From Paraburkholderia bryophila (GTDB taxonomy: Bacteria; Pseudomonadota; Gammaproteobacteria; Burkholderiales; Burkholderiaceae), in contig NZ_QLTK01000003.1 in the NCBI RefSeq assembly GCF_003269035.1, positions 370,204 through 434,203 of the forward strand: a stretch of DNA of 64,000 bases, written 5' to 3'. Below, one piece after another: positions 1 to 8,045 of the stretch (position 1 is its first letter; every line of letters starts with the position of its first letter). The notes under the pieces are model-generated. The model had not been told where the DNA came from. It saw only the letters and a list, made by a program, of their open reading frames with translations, and ran no database searches. Made by a program: the position numbers and the translations under genes.

Positions 1-1399
1 GTCCTTGCTTGAGGGCGAGGATATGTTGCGCGTCGAGCTCGCGTGCGGCATCCAGTCCGCTCACTTGCGCGCCGAGCGCGACGCCGTCGGGACGCGTGAT
101 GGAAAACTTCACTGAGCCCGCCTGTACGGTGGCCGGCTTCGCGTCCTTTCCATGCGCCAGGCTGAAGCGTTCGCTGGGCGACGTGCCGTTCAGATGAAAC
201 GCGCCGATGGCCTGCTCGCGCTGAATCGCCGGGTTATGCGACGAGATCACGCGGGCATTGCGCCAATGACGATCGAGCCGCAATCGCTCGCTGGTTGCCG
301 ACGCGCCACCCACTTCGAACAGCAGCGTGGTCGCCTCGAGCACCTGCGCGATCACGATCTGTTGCGCCTGGTAGGCTTCGATATCGAGCGCGATGTAGGT
401 GGCTTCAGTCGCGCGGCCAGCCGCGCGTGCCTGTGACACGCGCTCCAGACTCTGCGCGAGCGCATTGACCAGGCTGTCCGCTGCATAACTCAAGCTTGCC
501 AGCCGGCCGATCACACGTTGCACCAGCGGGTTGTCGCGCGGACTCGATTTGCCGGGCACGCCGAACGTGCGGGTATGCGCCCGCGCGAACGCCGTGGCAT
601 CGCGCAGCGCGGCACGGGCAATGCCGGCCAGCGTCGCGAGATGCACGTTCTGATAGAACGCGATCTGGAACGTGTCGTGCTGCGGCTCCGATAAACGATG
701 GCGCAGCAGGATCTGTTCTTCCGTGACTTCGACGTTATCGAAACGCGTCGTGCCGCTCGCCGTGAGGCGTTGGCCGAAGCCATCCCAGTCGTCGATACGG
801 TTCACGCCGGGCGCGTCGCCGCGCACCATCAGGTTGACGTCGTGTTCGCCGTCGTGCGCGTTGACGTTGATCCAGTCCGCGTACAGGGAGCCGGTGCTGT
901 AGTACTTCTCGCCGTTCAGGCGCCAGAGGCGTGGGTCGTGCGGATCGCGGGTGAGGGTGACGGAATTGTGCGTCGACGCGGTGCGTTCCGACAGTGCCGC
1001 GCCAACCAGTTCGCCATTCGCCACGCGCGTGAGCCAGCGCTCGCGGGTCGCCTCGTCATCCCCTTCGAGAAGGTTTTCGATGAAGCCGACATTGAGCCGC
1101 AGAATTTGCGGCAGATTCGAATCGGCTTCGCCGAGACCGATCAGCAGGCGGAAAAATTGCGGCAGCGTGACGCCGCCACCGCCATAACGCTGCGGCACGC
1201 GCAGCGCGGGGAAGCCGGCTTCGCGCAACCATTGCACCGCTTCGTGGGCGAGTTCGCGCTTCTGTTCACGCGCCACGGCACCCACCGCGATGCGTTGGAA
1301 AACGTCGGCGAAACGTGCCTGCAAGGCGGCGTCACGGTCGCCGTCGGCGTGCGACGAAGGAATGTGCGCGTCGAGATGCTGCTGCGGAAGGGTCGTCAT
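1..1399 (-). CDS. SfnB/DszC-type flavin oxidoreductase fused to TauD-type dioxygenase (partial)
   Basis: The frame is open from an ATG at 1399 to the window edge (at least 466 residues), so its C-terminus is missing. Residues ~1-405 read as an acyl-CoA-dehydrogenase-fold protein of the SfnB/DszC monooxygenase type: the helical N-domain (HEAVQWLREAGFPALRVPQ), the LVGAALSERTAS and GEKYYSTGSLYADW segments and the helical C-domain ending near FHLNG. Related enzymes cleave C-S bonds of sulfones and alkanesulfonates with reduced flavin. From residue ~430 the same frame continues into VKFSITRPDGVALGAQVSGL, which looks like the N-terminus of a TauD/TfdA 2-oxoglutarate/Fe(II) dioxygenase. The HxD iron ligands lie outside the window. 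It is divergent from an SsuA-like gene, which fits organosulfur desulfonation. No strong ribosome binding site precedes the ATG. Fusion of the two enzyme types is unusual. Confidence 0.75.
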   Translation of the reverse strand, partial: MTTLPQQHLDAHIPSSHADGDRDAALQARFADVFQRIAVGAVAREQKRELAHEAVQWLREAGFPALRVPQRYGGGGVTLPQFFRLLIGLGEADSNLPQILRLNVGFIENLLEGDDEATRERWLTRVANGELVGAALSERTASTHNSVTLTRDPHDPRLWRLNGEKYYSTGSLYADWINVNAHDGEHDVNLMVRGDAPGVNRIDDWDGFGQRLTASGTTRFDNVEVTEEQILLRHRLSEPQHDTFQIAFYQNVHLATLAGIARAALRDATAFARAHTRTFGVPGKSSPRDNPLVQRVIGRLASLSYAADSLVNALAQSLERVSQARAAGRATEATYIALDIEAYQAQQIVIAQVLEATTLLFEVGGASATSERLRLDRHWRNARVISSHNPAIQREQAIGAFHLNGTSPSERFSLAHGKDAKPATVQAGSVKFSITRPDGVALGAQVSGLDAARELDAQHILALKQG

Positions 1400-1630
1400 G
1401 CTGGGCGAGGGAGGTCGTGGCAACGCGTAAACATAAGCACGGCGAACGCAATGAACAAACAACGAAACGCCATATGAATATCTCGAACCGCGACGGGAGA
1501 TCGACGTCGGCAGCGACTCTCGCCGTTATCCGGGTACCTGCTAAGCATAGCTAAAACGCTCGTTTATCCCGGCGATCCGGCGTTGTTAGGATCGGAGCTT
1601 CGTCGTATTGATTGACTGGACATTCAGGCC

Positions 1631-2764
1631 GTGACCCTCTCCATTTTTCGTTCGCTCTTTCGTTCTCTCTATCGTTCGCTCGCCCGCGCGACGTTGAGCT
1701 CCCTGTTGGCCGTGAGCGTGAGCGCAAGCCTGGGCCTGAGCCTGAATATCAGCGCGGCGCACGCGCAGACCGCCAAACCCGTGCCGGCGCCGGTAAAACT
1801 GCGCATCGGCTACCAGAAGTCCTCCACGCTCATCACCATCCTCAAAGCGCGCGGCTCGCTCGAACAGGCGTTGGCGCCGCTCGGCGTGACCATCACGTGG
1901 AACGAGTTCGCCAGCGGCTTGCCGTTGACCGAAGCGCTCAACGCCGACGCGGTCGACTTCAGCGCCGACGTGGCCGATACGGTGCCGGTGTTTGCCCAGG
2001 CCGCGCATGCCAGCTTCGTGTATGTCGCGCAGGAAGCGCCGTCGCCCGGGGCGCAGGCCATCATCGTGAAACGCGACGGGCCGCTGCATACGCTGGCGGA
2101 TCTGAAAGGCCAGCGTATCGCCGTGACCAAAGCCGCGGGCAGCCACTATCTGCTGCTCGCCGCGCTCGCCAAAGGCGGCCTCACGCCGGCGGACGTGCGC
2201 ATCAGCTATCTGACTCCCGCCGACGGACGTGCCGCGTTCGAGCGCGGCAGCGTGGACGCCTGGATCACCTGGGACCCGTATGTCGCGTCGGTGGACAAAG
2301 CGCCGGACGTGCGCATCCTCGCGAACGGCGAAGGGCTCGCGTCGTATCAACGCTACTACCTGGCGTCCACGAGCTTTGCGGCGGCGCATCCGGACGTGAT
2401 CGGTACGGTGTTCGCGCAACTGACGGCGACGGGCGACTGGGTGCGCGCGCACCCGGCCGACGCGGCGCAGCTGCTCGCGCCGATCTGGGGGCTCGACGCG
2501 GCCACCATCGAGCGCGCTAACGCACGCCGCAGCTATGCCGTACGCGCGGTGGAACCCCAGAATTTCGGCGAGCAGCAGAAGATCGCCGATACGTTCTATC
2601 GCGCGGGTCTGCTGCCCGCGCCGGTCGATACGGCGAGTGCGTTGCGCTGGAATTTCAGCGCGAAGCGGGCCGCGTCCGCGTCGGTAGCGACATCGACAGC
2701 GACATCGACAGCGAAATCGACAGCGAAATCGACAGCGAAATCGACAACGGCGTCGACCGACTAG
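1631..2764 (+). CDS. Aliphatic sulfonate ABC transporter substrate-binding protein (SsuA-like)
   Basis: Periplasmic binding protein of the NMT1/SsuA class, 377 residues from a GTG. A long Sec signal peptide precedes a cleavage site near SAAHAQ (residue ~45). The mature start (LRIGYQKSSTLITILKARGS) and later motifs (DLKGQRIAVTKAAGSHYLL, YLTPADGRAAFERGSVDAW, WDPYVASVD) are diagnostic for sulfonate/taurine binding proteins. The signal n-region is itself repetitive (RSLFRSLYRSL), and the C-terminus carries a low-complexity ATST/AKST tail encoded by a 12-base tandem repeat. No permease or ATPase is adjacent here. It is paralogous to the protein at 8046-9089, and it is divergent from the flavin oxidoreductase/TauD fusion, suggesting shared sulfur-starvation control. 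The substrate is inferred, not shown. Confidence 0.85.
   Translation: MTLSIFRSLFRSLYRSLARATLSSLLAVSVSASLGLSLNISAAHAQTAKPVPAPVKLRIGYQKSSTLITILKARGSLEQALAPLGVTITWNEFASGLPLTEALNADAVDFSADVADTVPVFAQAAHASFVYVAQEAPSPGAQAIIVKRDGPLHTLADLKGQRIAVTKAAGSHYLLLAALAKGGLTPADVRISYLTPADGRAAFERGSVDAWITWDPYVASVDKAPDVRILANGEGLASYQRYYLASTSFAAAHPDVIGTVFAQLTATGDWVRAHPADAAQLLAPIWGLDAATIERANARRSYAVRAVEPQNFGEQQKIADTFYRAGLLPAPVDTASALRWNFSAKRAASASVATSTATSTAKSTAKSTAKSTTASTD
2687..2746 (+). repeat. 12-bp tandem repeat in the 3' end of the sulfonate-binding protein gene
   Basis: Five consecutive 12-base units, two GCGACATCGACA and three GCGAAATCGACA, followed by a degenerate sixth. Being a multiple of three, they encode the repeated A-(T/K)-S-T tail without breaking the frame. 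Such tracts can change copy number by slippage. Confidence 0.9.
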
Positions 2765-2808
2765 GCCGCAGCGACCAAACCGATGCTTCTTTGGAAATCA
2801 CAATAAAT

Positions 2809-2887
2809 TGGTTCGGCGGCGGCCGGCTCTCTCGCATAGTGTCTCCTGATGGCTATAGGCGGTTGATTTCGCCGCCGGCTCGAACCA
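2809..2887. promoter_or_regulatory. Inverted repeat upstream of the encapsulin operon
   Basis: TGGTTCG at 2809-2815 is matched by CGAACCA at 2881-2887, and the bases just inside both arms are GC-rich and partly complementary (GCGGCGGCCGGC against GCCGCCGGC). It lies between the SsuA-like gene and the rhodanese ATG at 2924, where the operon promoter should be. It could be an operator or a weak terminator; there is no T-tract. Function is inferred. Confidence 0.35.
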
Positions 2888-2923
2888 GCGCGTAATGAAT
2901 CGCGCGATATCGAAGGAGACGTC

Positions 2924-3391
2924 ATGACGCTTGAACTCGCAGAACGAACCAGCCACGCGCTGCTCGACAGCGCCCGTTCCCGTGCCGCCGAAGCGGGTTT
3001 GCCCTACGCCGGCGGTCTGTCGCCGCAGGACGCGTGGGCGCTGGTACAGGCCGGCGACGCGGTGCTGGTCGACGTGCGCAGCGGCGAGGAACGCAAATTC
3101 GTCGGCCTCGTGCCGGACAGCGTGCACGTGGCCTGGGCGACCGGCACGAGCCTGACGCGCAATCCGCGCTTCGTGCGCGAGCTGGAAGCGAAGACCGGCA
3201 AGGACGCGCTGGTGCTGTTGCTGTGCCGCAGCGGCAACCGCTCGGCGCAGGCCGCTGAAGCAGCGGCGAAGGCCGGCTTCACGCAGGTCTTCAATGTACT
3301 GGAAGGATTCGAAGGGGAGCTGGACGACGCGCAACGGCGCGGCGCCAGCAACGGTTGGCGCTTTCACGGGCTGCCGTGGATTCAGGACTGA
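2924..3391 (+). CDS. Rhodanese-like sulfurtransferase, first gene of the encapsulin operon
   Basis: Single-domain rhodanese of 155 residues. The active-site loop LLCRSGNRSAQAAEA carries the catalytic cysteine that accepts sulfane sulfur as a persulfide, preceded by the VLVDVRSGEE strand typical of the fold. An AAGGAG ribosome binding site sits 6-7 bases before the ATG. No signal peptide, so it should be cytosolic. It begins the run rhodanese-CysE-XRE-encapsulin-cysteine desulfurase. Rhodaneses recur beside family 2A encapsulins, where a plausible role is moving sulfur to or from the stored pool; that role is inference. Confidence 0.88.
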   Translation: MTLELAERTSHALLDSARSRAAEAGLPYAGGLSPQDAWALVQAGDAVLVDVRSGEERKFVGLVPDSVHVAWATGTSLTRNPRFVRELEAKTGKDALVLLLCRSGNRSAQAAEAAAKAGFTQVFNVLEGFEGELDDAQRRGASNGWRFHGLPWIQD

Positions 3392-3435
3392 AGCGTCCTT
3401 GAGATCCACGTCGCACTTTACGGGGAGTCATCGCT

Positions 3436-4416
3436 ATGGCTGTGTTTGATGTCGACGAGATCGTTCTCGCGTTGCAGACGGTCCGCCAGCAATGGCGTGA
3501 AGTGCAGAAGCGTTCGCTCGAACCGGGCGGGCGCGAATTGCCGGGGCGTGAAGCGCTCGCGCAAATCGTCGATACGCTCAAGGGCGTGCTGTTTCCGATG
3601 CGGCTCGGGCCGCCCGATCTGCGTCAGGAGAGCGAGAACTTCTACGTGGGTCACGCGCTCGACGCCGCGCTGCATGGGCTGTTGAGCCAGGCGCGGCTGG
3701 AGCTGCATTACCGCAGCCGCCACGACCCGCCGCCCGCGGCGGTGATCGAGGCGCAGGCCGGCATCGTGGTGCGCGCATTCGCGGCGCGTCTGCCGGCGAT
3801 CCGCGGCCTGCTCGACAGCGACGTGCTGGCGGCCTTTCACGGCGACCCCGCCGCGGGCAGCGTCGACGAGGTGCTGCTGTGCTATCCCGGCGTGCTGGCG
3901 ATGATCCATCATCGGCTCGCGCATGAGCTCTATGGCCTCGGGCTACCGTTGCTGGCGCGCATCGTGGCCGAACACGCGCATGCGCAGACCGGCATCGACA
4001 TTCATCCGGGCGCGCGGATCGGCGCGGGTTTCTTCATCGATCACGGGACCGGCGTGGTGATCGGCGAGACGGCTGTCATCGGCGAACGGGTGCGCGTCTA
4101 TCAGGCTGTCACGCTGGGCGCGAAGCATTTTCCACGCGACGCGCAAGGGCATCTGGAGAAAGGCCACGCGCGCCATCCGATTGTCGAGGACGACGTCGTG
4201 ATCTATGCAGGCGCAACGATTCTCGGCCGCGTCACGCTCGGCCGGGGCTCGGTGATCGGCGGCAATGTGTGGCTCACGCAGGACGTTGCGGCGGGTTCGC
4301 ATGTCACGCAGGCCGTGTCGCGCAACGAAGGCACGAGTCCGGCCGTGGTCCACGAACTCACGCCGTCCTCGGTACGTAGCGTGGCGCACGCCGTGGCTGC
4401 CGGAGCGCCGCGATGA
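3436..4416 (+). CDS. Serine O-acetyltransferase, EpsC type (encapsulin-associated)
   Basis: A 326-residue left-handed beta-helix acetyltransferase. The helical N-terminal half (1-~185) is followed by hexapeptide repeats (IHPGARIGAGFFIDHGTGVV, IGETAVIGERVRVYQAVTLG, YAGATILGRVTLGRGSVIGG). The IDHGTG histidine and the following IGE are the catalytic region of serine acetyltransferases. It acetylates L-serine with acetyl-CoA to give O-acetylserine, the carbon acceptor for cysteine synthesis. It is longer at the N-terminus than housekeeping CysE and matches the EpsC branch often encoded beside family 2A encapsulins. The gene follows the rhodanese by 44 bases and overlaps the XRE gene by four bases (ATGA), so co-translation is likely. 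The name cysE fits the reaction, but this is probably a second copy. Confidence 0.88.
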   Translation: MAVFDVDEIVLALQTVRQQWREVQKRSLEPGGRELPGREALAQIVDTLKGVLFPMRLGPPDLRQESENFYVGHALDAALHGLLSQARLELHYRSRHDPPPAAVIEAQAGIVVRAFAARLPAIRGLLDSDVLAAFHGDPAAGSVDEVLLCYPGVLAMIHHRLAHELYGLGLPLLARIVAEHAHAQTGIDIHPGARIGAGFFIDHGTGVVIGETAVIGERVRVYQAVTLGAKHFPRDAQGHLEKGHARHPIVEDDVVIYAGATILGRVTLGRGSVIGGNVWLTQDVAAGSHVTQAVSRNEGTSPAVVHELTPSSVRSVAHAVAAGAPR

Positions 4417-4691
4417 GTGGTCTGCTCGTGCGGGAATTCGGCGCCGCGGTGCGGCGCCTGCGCGAGGCGTCCGGCTGGTCGCAGGAGCAACTGGCCGAAT
4501 ATGCCGGGCTCAACCGCTCGTATGTCGGCGAGATCGAACGGGGTTCCGCGATCGCGTCGATCGTCACGCTCGACAAGCTAGCGCGAGCCTTCGGCGTGCC
4601 GGTGGAACGTCTGCTCGGCGATGCGAGCGTGCCGCCCGACGCCGCCGCGCTGACCCACGCCGCGCTTGCCGGTCCCGCTGCAATTCGCTAG
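4413..4691 (+). CDS. XRE-family helix-turn-helix regulator in the encapsulin operon
   Basis: Small DNA-binding protein of 92 residues made almost entirely of one Cro/C1-type HTH (residues ~6-62: VRRLREASGWSQEQLAEYAG, LNRSYVGEIERG, VTLDKLARAFGVPVERLLGD). There is no sensory domain. Its ATG overlaps the stop of the serine acetyltransferase (ATGA), so it is translationally coupled. Position inside the operon, 150 bases before the shell gene, suggests it controls this operon or the shell/cargo pair. Its operator is unknown; the 16-base direct repeat across its own stop codon is a candidate. Confidence 0.85.
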   Translation: MSGLLVREFGAAVRRLREASGWSQEQLAEYAGLNRSYVGEIERGSAIASIVTLDKLARAFGVPVERLLGDASVPPDAAALTHAALAGPAAIR

Positions 4692-4723
4692 ATCGGACTC
4701 GCTGCCGGCTAGATCGGACTCGC
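4687..4723 (+). repeat. 16-bp direct repeat between regulator and encapsulin genes
   Basis: GCTAGATCGGACTCGC occurs at 4687-4702 and again at 4708-4723, a period of 21 bases (two helical turns). The first copy includes the TAG stop of the XRE gene. The spacing would suit two protein molecules on one DNA face, but a simple tandem duplication is equally possible. Confidence 0.7.
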
Positions 4724-4841
4724 CGCTGTTTGCCCTCGTTTGCCGTCTATAGCATGTTGAACGGCCACGCCGCGCTCCCGATAATCGCTTTCGTTCATAA
4801 GCTTTCCCGTTTTTCTTCTATCAAACCCGGAGCTCTTCCAG

Positions 4842-5774
4842 ATGACAGCAACCGTGGGCGGCCTGACGGCGCTCGGCGATACCGCAGCAAGGCAACTAGC
4901 CAATGCCACTAAAACCGTTCCGCAACTCGCCACGATCACGCCGCGCTGGCTCACGCATCTGTTGCAATGGCTGCCGGTCGAGGCCGGTATCTATCGCCTG
5001 AATCAGGTGAAGAATCCGGAAGCCGTGAAAGCCGCCTGCACCGCGCGCGAAGACGAGAGCATCCTGCCGCGCACCTTCGTGCCGTATGAAGAGCAGCCGC
5101 GCGAATACTTCCTGAATGCGGTCAGCACGGTGCTCGACGTGCATACGCGCATCTCGGATCTGTACAGCAGCCCGCACGATCAGATCAAGGAACAACTGCG
5201 CCTCACGATCGAGACGATCAAGGAGTTGCAGGAAAGCCAGTTGATCAACAATCCGGACTACGGCCTGCTCGCCAACGTGGCGGAAGAACAGCGCGTGTTT
5301 CCGCTGACCGGCGCGCCGACGCCCGACGATCTCGACGAACTGCTGACCCGGGTCTGGAAAGAGCCGGCGTTCTTCCTGACGCATCCGCTCGCGATCGCCG
5401 CGTTCGGCCGCGAATGCACCCGCCGCGGCGTGCCGCCGCCGACCGTGAGCCTGTTCGGCTCGCAGTTCCTGACGTGGCGCGGCATTCCGCTGATTCCGTC
5501 GGACAAGGTGCCGGTCGCCGACGGCAAAACCAAGATTCTGCTGCTGCGCGTCGGCGACAAGCGCCAGGGCGTGGTCGGTCTGTTCCAGCCGGGTGTCGCC
5601 GGCGAGCAGGGTCCGGGGCTGTCGGTTCGCTTCATGGGCATCAACAACCACGCGATCGCGTCGTATCTGATCTCGCTCTATTGCTCGCTGGCGGTGCATT
5701 CGCCGGACGCGCTGGCAGTGCTCGATGACGTGGAGATCGGCAAGTACCATGACTACCCAGACACCTACAAGTAA
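4842..5774 (+). CDS. Family 2A encapsulin shell protein
   Basis: A 310-residue HK97-fold protein that self-assembles into an icosahedral protein compartment. It matches the family 2A (SrpI-like) shell throughout: the N-terminal arm (TATVGGLTALGDTAARQLAN, TPRWLTHLLQWLPVEAGIYR), the E-loop/spine region (ARTFVPYEEQPREY-like segment at ~80-95), the VSLFGSQFLTWRGIPLIPSD stretch and the C-terminal FMGINNHAIASYLISLYCSL. The length is normal and no cNMP-binding insertion (the family 2B mark) is present. A GGAG lies 9 bases before the ATG. It is followed immediately by the cysteine desulfurase gene, whose start codon overlaps its 3' end, the standard shell-cargo arrangement. By analogy with the characterised family, the compartment should hold the desulfurase and store elemental sulfur; that is established for the family, not shown here. 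Confidence 0.95.
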   Translation: MTATVGGLTALGDTAARQLANATKTVPQLATITPRWLTHLLQWLPVEAGIYRLNQVKNPEAVKAACTAREDESILPRTFVPYEEQPREYFLNAVSTVLDVHTRISDLYSSPHDQIKEQLRLTIETIKELQESQLINNPDYGLLANVAEEQRVFPLTGAPTPDDLDELLTRVWKEPAFFLTHPLAIAAFGRECTRRGVPPPTVSLFGSQFLTWRGIPLIPSDKVPVADGKTKILLLRVGDKRQGVVGLFQPGVAGEQGPGLSVRFMGINNHAIASYLISLYCSLAVHSPDALAVLDDVEIGKYHDYPDTYK

Positions 5775-7821
5775 GCCCATGGAGAGCGTCCTGCCGCACG
5801 ACGTGCCGAGCGGTCCGCCGGCGGGCTTGCCCGATCCGGCCGTGCTGGCCTCGCTCGCCAATGCGTTCTTCGCGGCGCTGCCGGGGCAGTCCGCGCAGGC
5901 GGGCGGTGTGCCCGGCGTGGCGGGCACGTTGCCGCTCACGGCGCCGGTCACCAGCGAGATCGGCAATCCGGCGCCTGCCGGTTCGCCGCTCGCGGGGCCG
6001 GGCGGCACGGGCACCGGGGTGCCGGGCGCGGCGTTGCCGCAGGGGCATCTGCCGGGCGGCAACCTGCTGCCCTCGGCACCGACCCAGGTGCTGTCGCTGG
6101 GTAACCGCGCGCCGGCTCTCGCGCCGCACGCGGTGGCGCAGAACGGCTTGCCCGATAGCGTCGTGACGGTTGCGCCCGCACTCGATCCGCGCTTCGGCGG
6201 CGCCACGTTGGGCGTGCCGGAAGGGCACGGGGCGCAGCGGCCGTCGGTGGGCGGTGCGCCGCTTTCGTCAGCTTCGTCGGCTGCGTCTGCTTCGCCGGCT
6301 TCGGCCTCGCCGTTTTATTTTGTTGGCGAGGCTGAACAGGCGCGCGGCTCGCATGTCGCGTCGCCGGAGATCGTCGTGCCGGGCTGGCAAGAGGTCAGCG
6401 GGCAGGCCTTCGGTCTGCCCGCCGTCGATCAACCGCTCGCCGGGCAGCGTTTTCCGTACGACCGGCCGGGGGCGTCGCCGTCAGTGCCGGCCGGCACGGC
6501 AACGTCGCCTGCGGGTGGCTCGCATTACTTTCTCGATCTGAGCGAAGCCTCGCGTGGACCGGCTGCCGCGGACGACGTGCCGCATGCGGGACTGTCTGCC
6601 CACCCGCCGTTCGACGTGAATGCGATCCGGCGCGACTTCCCGATTCTGCAGGAGCGTGTCAACGGCCGTCAGTTGGTGTGGTTCGACAATGCCGCCACCA
6701 CGCACAAGCCGCAGGCGGTGATCGACCGGCTCGCGTATTTTTATGCGCACGAGAACTCGAATATTCACCGCGCGGCGCATGCGCTCGCCGGCCGCGCCAC
6801 CGACGCGTACGAAGCGGCACGCAGCAAGGTGCAGCGTTTCATCGGCGCGGCGTCGCCGGAGGAAATCGTCTTCGTGCGCGGCACCACCGAGGCGATCAAT
6901 CTGATCGCCAAAACGTGGGGCGTGAAGCACGTGGGCGAGGGCGACGAGATCATCGTCTCGCATCTGGAGCATCACGCGAACATCGTGCCGTGGCAGCAGC
7001 TTGCCGCGCAAACCGGTGCGAAACTGCGCGTGATTCCGGTCGACGACAACGGCCAGGTACTGCTCGACGAATACCGGCGTTTGCTCAACGACCGGACCCG
7101 GATCGTCTCGGTCACGCAGGTGTCGAACGCGCTGGGCACGGTGGTGCCGGTGAAGGAAATCGTCGAGCTCGCGCATCGCGCGGGGGCCAAGGCGCTGGTC
7201 GACGGCGCGCAGTCGGTGTCGCATATGCGGGTGGATGTGCAGGCGCTGGACGCGGACTTTTTCGTGTTCTCGGGGCACAAGCTGTTCGGTCCGACCGGTA
7301 TCGGCGTGGTGTACGGCAAGCGCGCGATCCTGGAGGACATGCCGCCGTGGCAAGGCGGCGGCAACATGATCGCCGACGTCACCTTCGAGCGCACGGTGTT
7401 CCAGCCGCCGCCGAACCGTTTCGAAGCCGGCACCGGCAATATCGCCGACGCGGTCGGTCTGGGCGCGGCGATCGACTACGTGCTGCGGGTGGGCATCGAG
7501 AATATCGCGCGCTACGAACACGATCTGCTGGCGTATGCGACGAGCGTGCTGCAACCGGTGCCGGGCGTGCGTCTGATCGGCACGGCGCGCGACAAGGCCA
7601 GCGTGCTGTCGTTCGTGTTGAAGGGCTATGAGACCGAAGAAGTCGGTCAGGCGTTGAACGAGGAGGGCATCGCCGTGCGCTCGGGGCATCATTGCGCGCA
7701 GCCGATCCTGCGACGCTTCGGCGTGGAGGCGACCGTGCGGCCCTCGCTCGCGTTCTACAACACCTGCGACGAGGTCGATGCGCTGGTGTCGGTGGTGCGG
7801 CGGCTTTCGTCGCGACGCTGA
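5749..7821 (+). CDS. Encapsulin cargo: SufS-type cysteine desulfurase with N-terminal cargo-loading domain
   Basis: 690 residues if started at the ATG at 5749, inside the 3' end of the shell gene; an ATG at 5725 and one at 5779 are alternatives. Residues 1-~285 are a Pro/Ala/Gly-rich disordered region with three short conserved-looking motifs: LPDPAVLASLANAFFAALPG (~27-46), FYFVGEA (~189) and HYFLDLSEA (~259). These match the targeting motifs of family 2A cargo. The rest (from FDVNAIRRDFP) is a complete group II cysteine desulfurase: VWFDNAATTHKP, LEHHANIVPW, the PLP lysine in FSGHKLFGPTG (~K511) and the catalytic cysteine in RSGHHCAQP (~C649). It converts L-cysteine to alanine and enzyme persulfide inside the shell. 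A strong terminator follows its stop. Confidence 0.94.
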   Translation: MTTQTPTSKPMESVLPHDVPSGPPAGLPDPAVLASLANAFFAALPGQSAQAGGVPGVAGTLPLTAPVTSEIGNPAPAGSPLAGPGGTGTGVPGAALPQGHLPGGNLLPSAPTQVLSLGNRAPALAPHAVAQNGLPDSVVTVAPALDPRFGGATLGVPEGHGAQRPSVGGAPLSSASSAASASPASASPFYFVGEAEQARGSHVASPEIVVPGWQEVSGQAFGLPAVDQPLAGQRFPYDRPGASPSVPAGTATSPAGGSHYFLDLSEASRGPAAADDVPHAGLSAHPPFDVNAIRRDFPILQERVNGRQLVWFDNAATTHKPQAVIDRLAYFYAHENSNIHRAAHALAGRATDAYEAARSKVQRFIGAASPEEIVFVRGTTEAINLIAKTWGVKHVGEGDEIIVSHLEHHANIVPWQQLAAQTGAKLRVIPVDDNGQVLLDEYRRLLNDRTRIVSVTQVSNALGTVVPVKEIVELAHRAGAKALVDGAQSVSHMRVDVQALDADFFVFSGHKLFGPTGIGVVYGKRAILEDMPPWQGGGNMIADVTFERTVFQPPPNRFEAGTGNIADAVGLGAAIDYVLRVGIENIARYEHDLLAYATSVLQPVPGVRLIGTARDKASVLSFVLKGYETEEVGQALNEEGIAVRSGHHCAQPILRRFGVEATVRPSLAFYNTCDEVDALVSVVRRLSSRR

Positions 7822-7872
7822 CGGCTGGCGTTTCAGGCTTCGCGGTTCTTCGCTCTGACGGGGCCGTGTCGA

Positions 7873-7916
7873 CGCCGTCAGGTGGCTGCTTTGGTGGCCA
7901 CCTGACGGCGTTTTTT
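7873..7916 (+). terminator. Intrinsic terminator of the encapsulin operon
   Basis: A perfect 14-base stem (CGCCGTCAGGTGGC at 7873-7886 pairing with GCCACCTGACGGCG at 7897-7910), a 10-base loop and a run of six T. It sits 51 bases after the desulfurase stop, so the operon probably ends here and the next SsuA-like gene has its own promoter. Confidence 0.95.
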
Positions 7917-8045
7917 GCATGGCATGAACGTTTTGCCAGCAGGCGGGGCAACGGTGCATAACCTTATGAACTTTGCTTGGTTGCCCGGCGCGGTGCGAGC
8001 CGCTAACTTCAGCGGTTTAGCGTCCACCTCTCTACTGGCCAGCGT

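Noticed and set aside
1400..1630. Specific sulfur-regulator (CysB/SsuR-like) site in the divergent gap
   Set aside because: Short repeats such as TAAGCATAGCTAA are visible, but nothing matches a site I can name with confidence.
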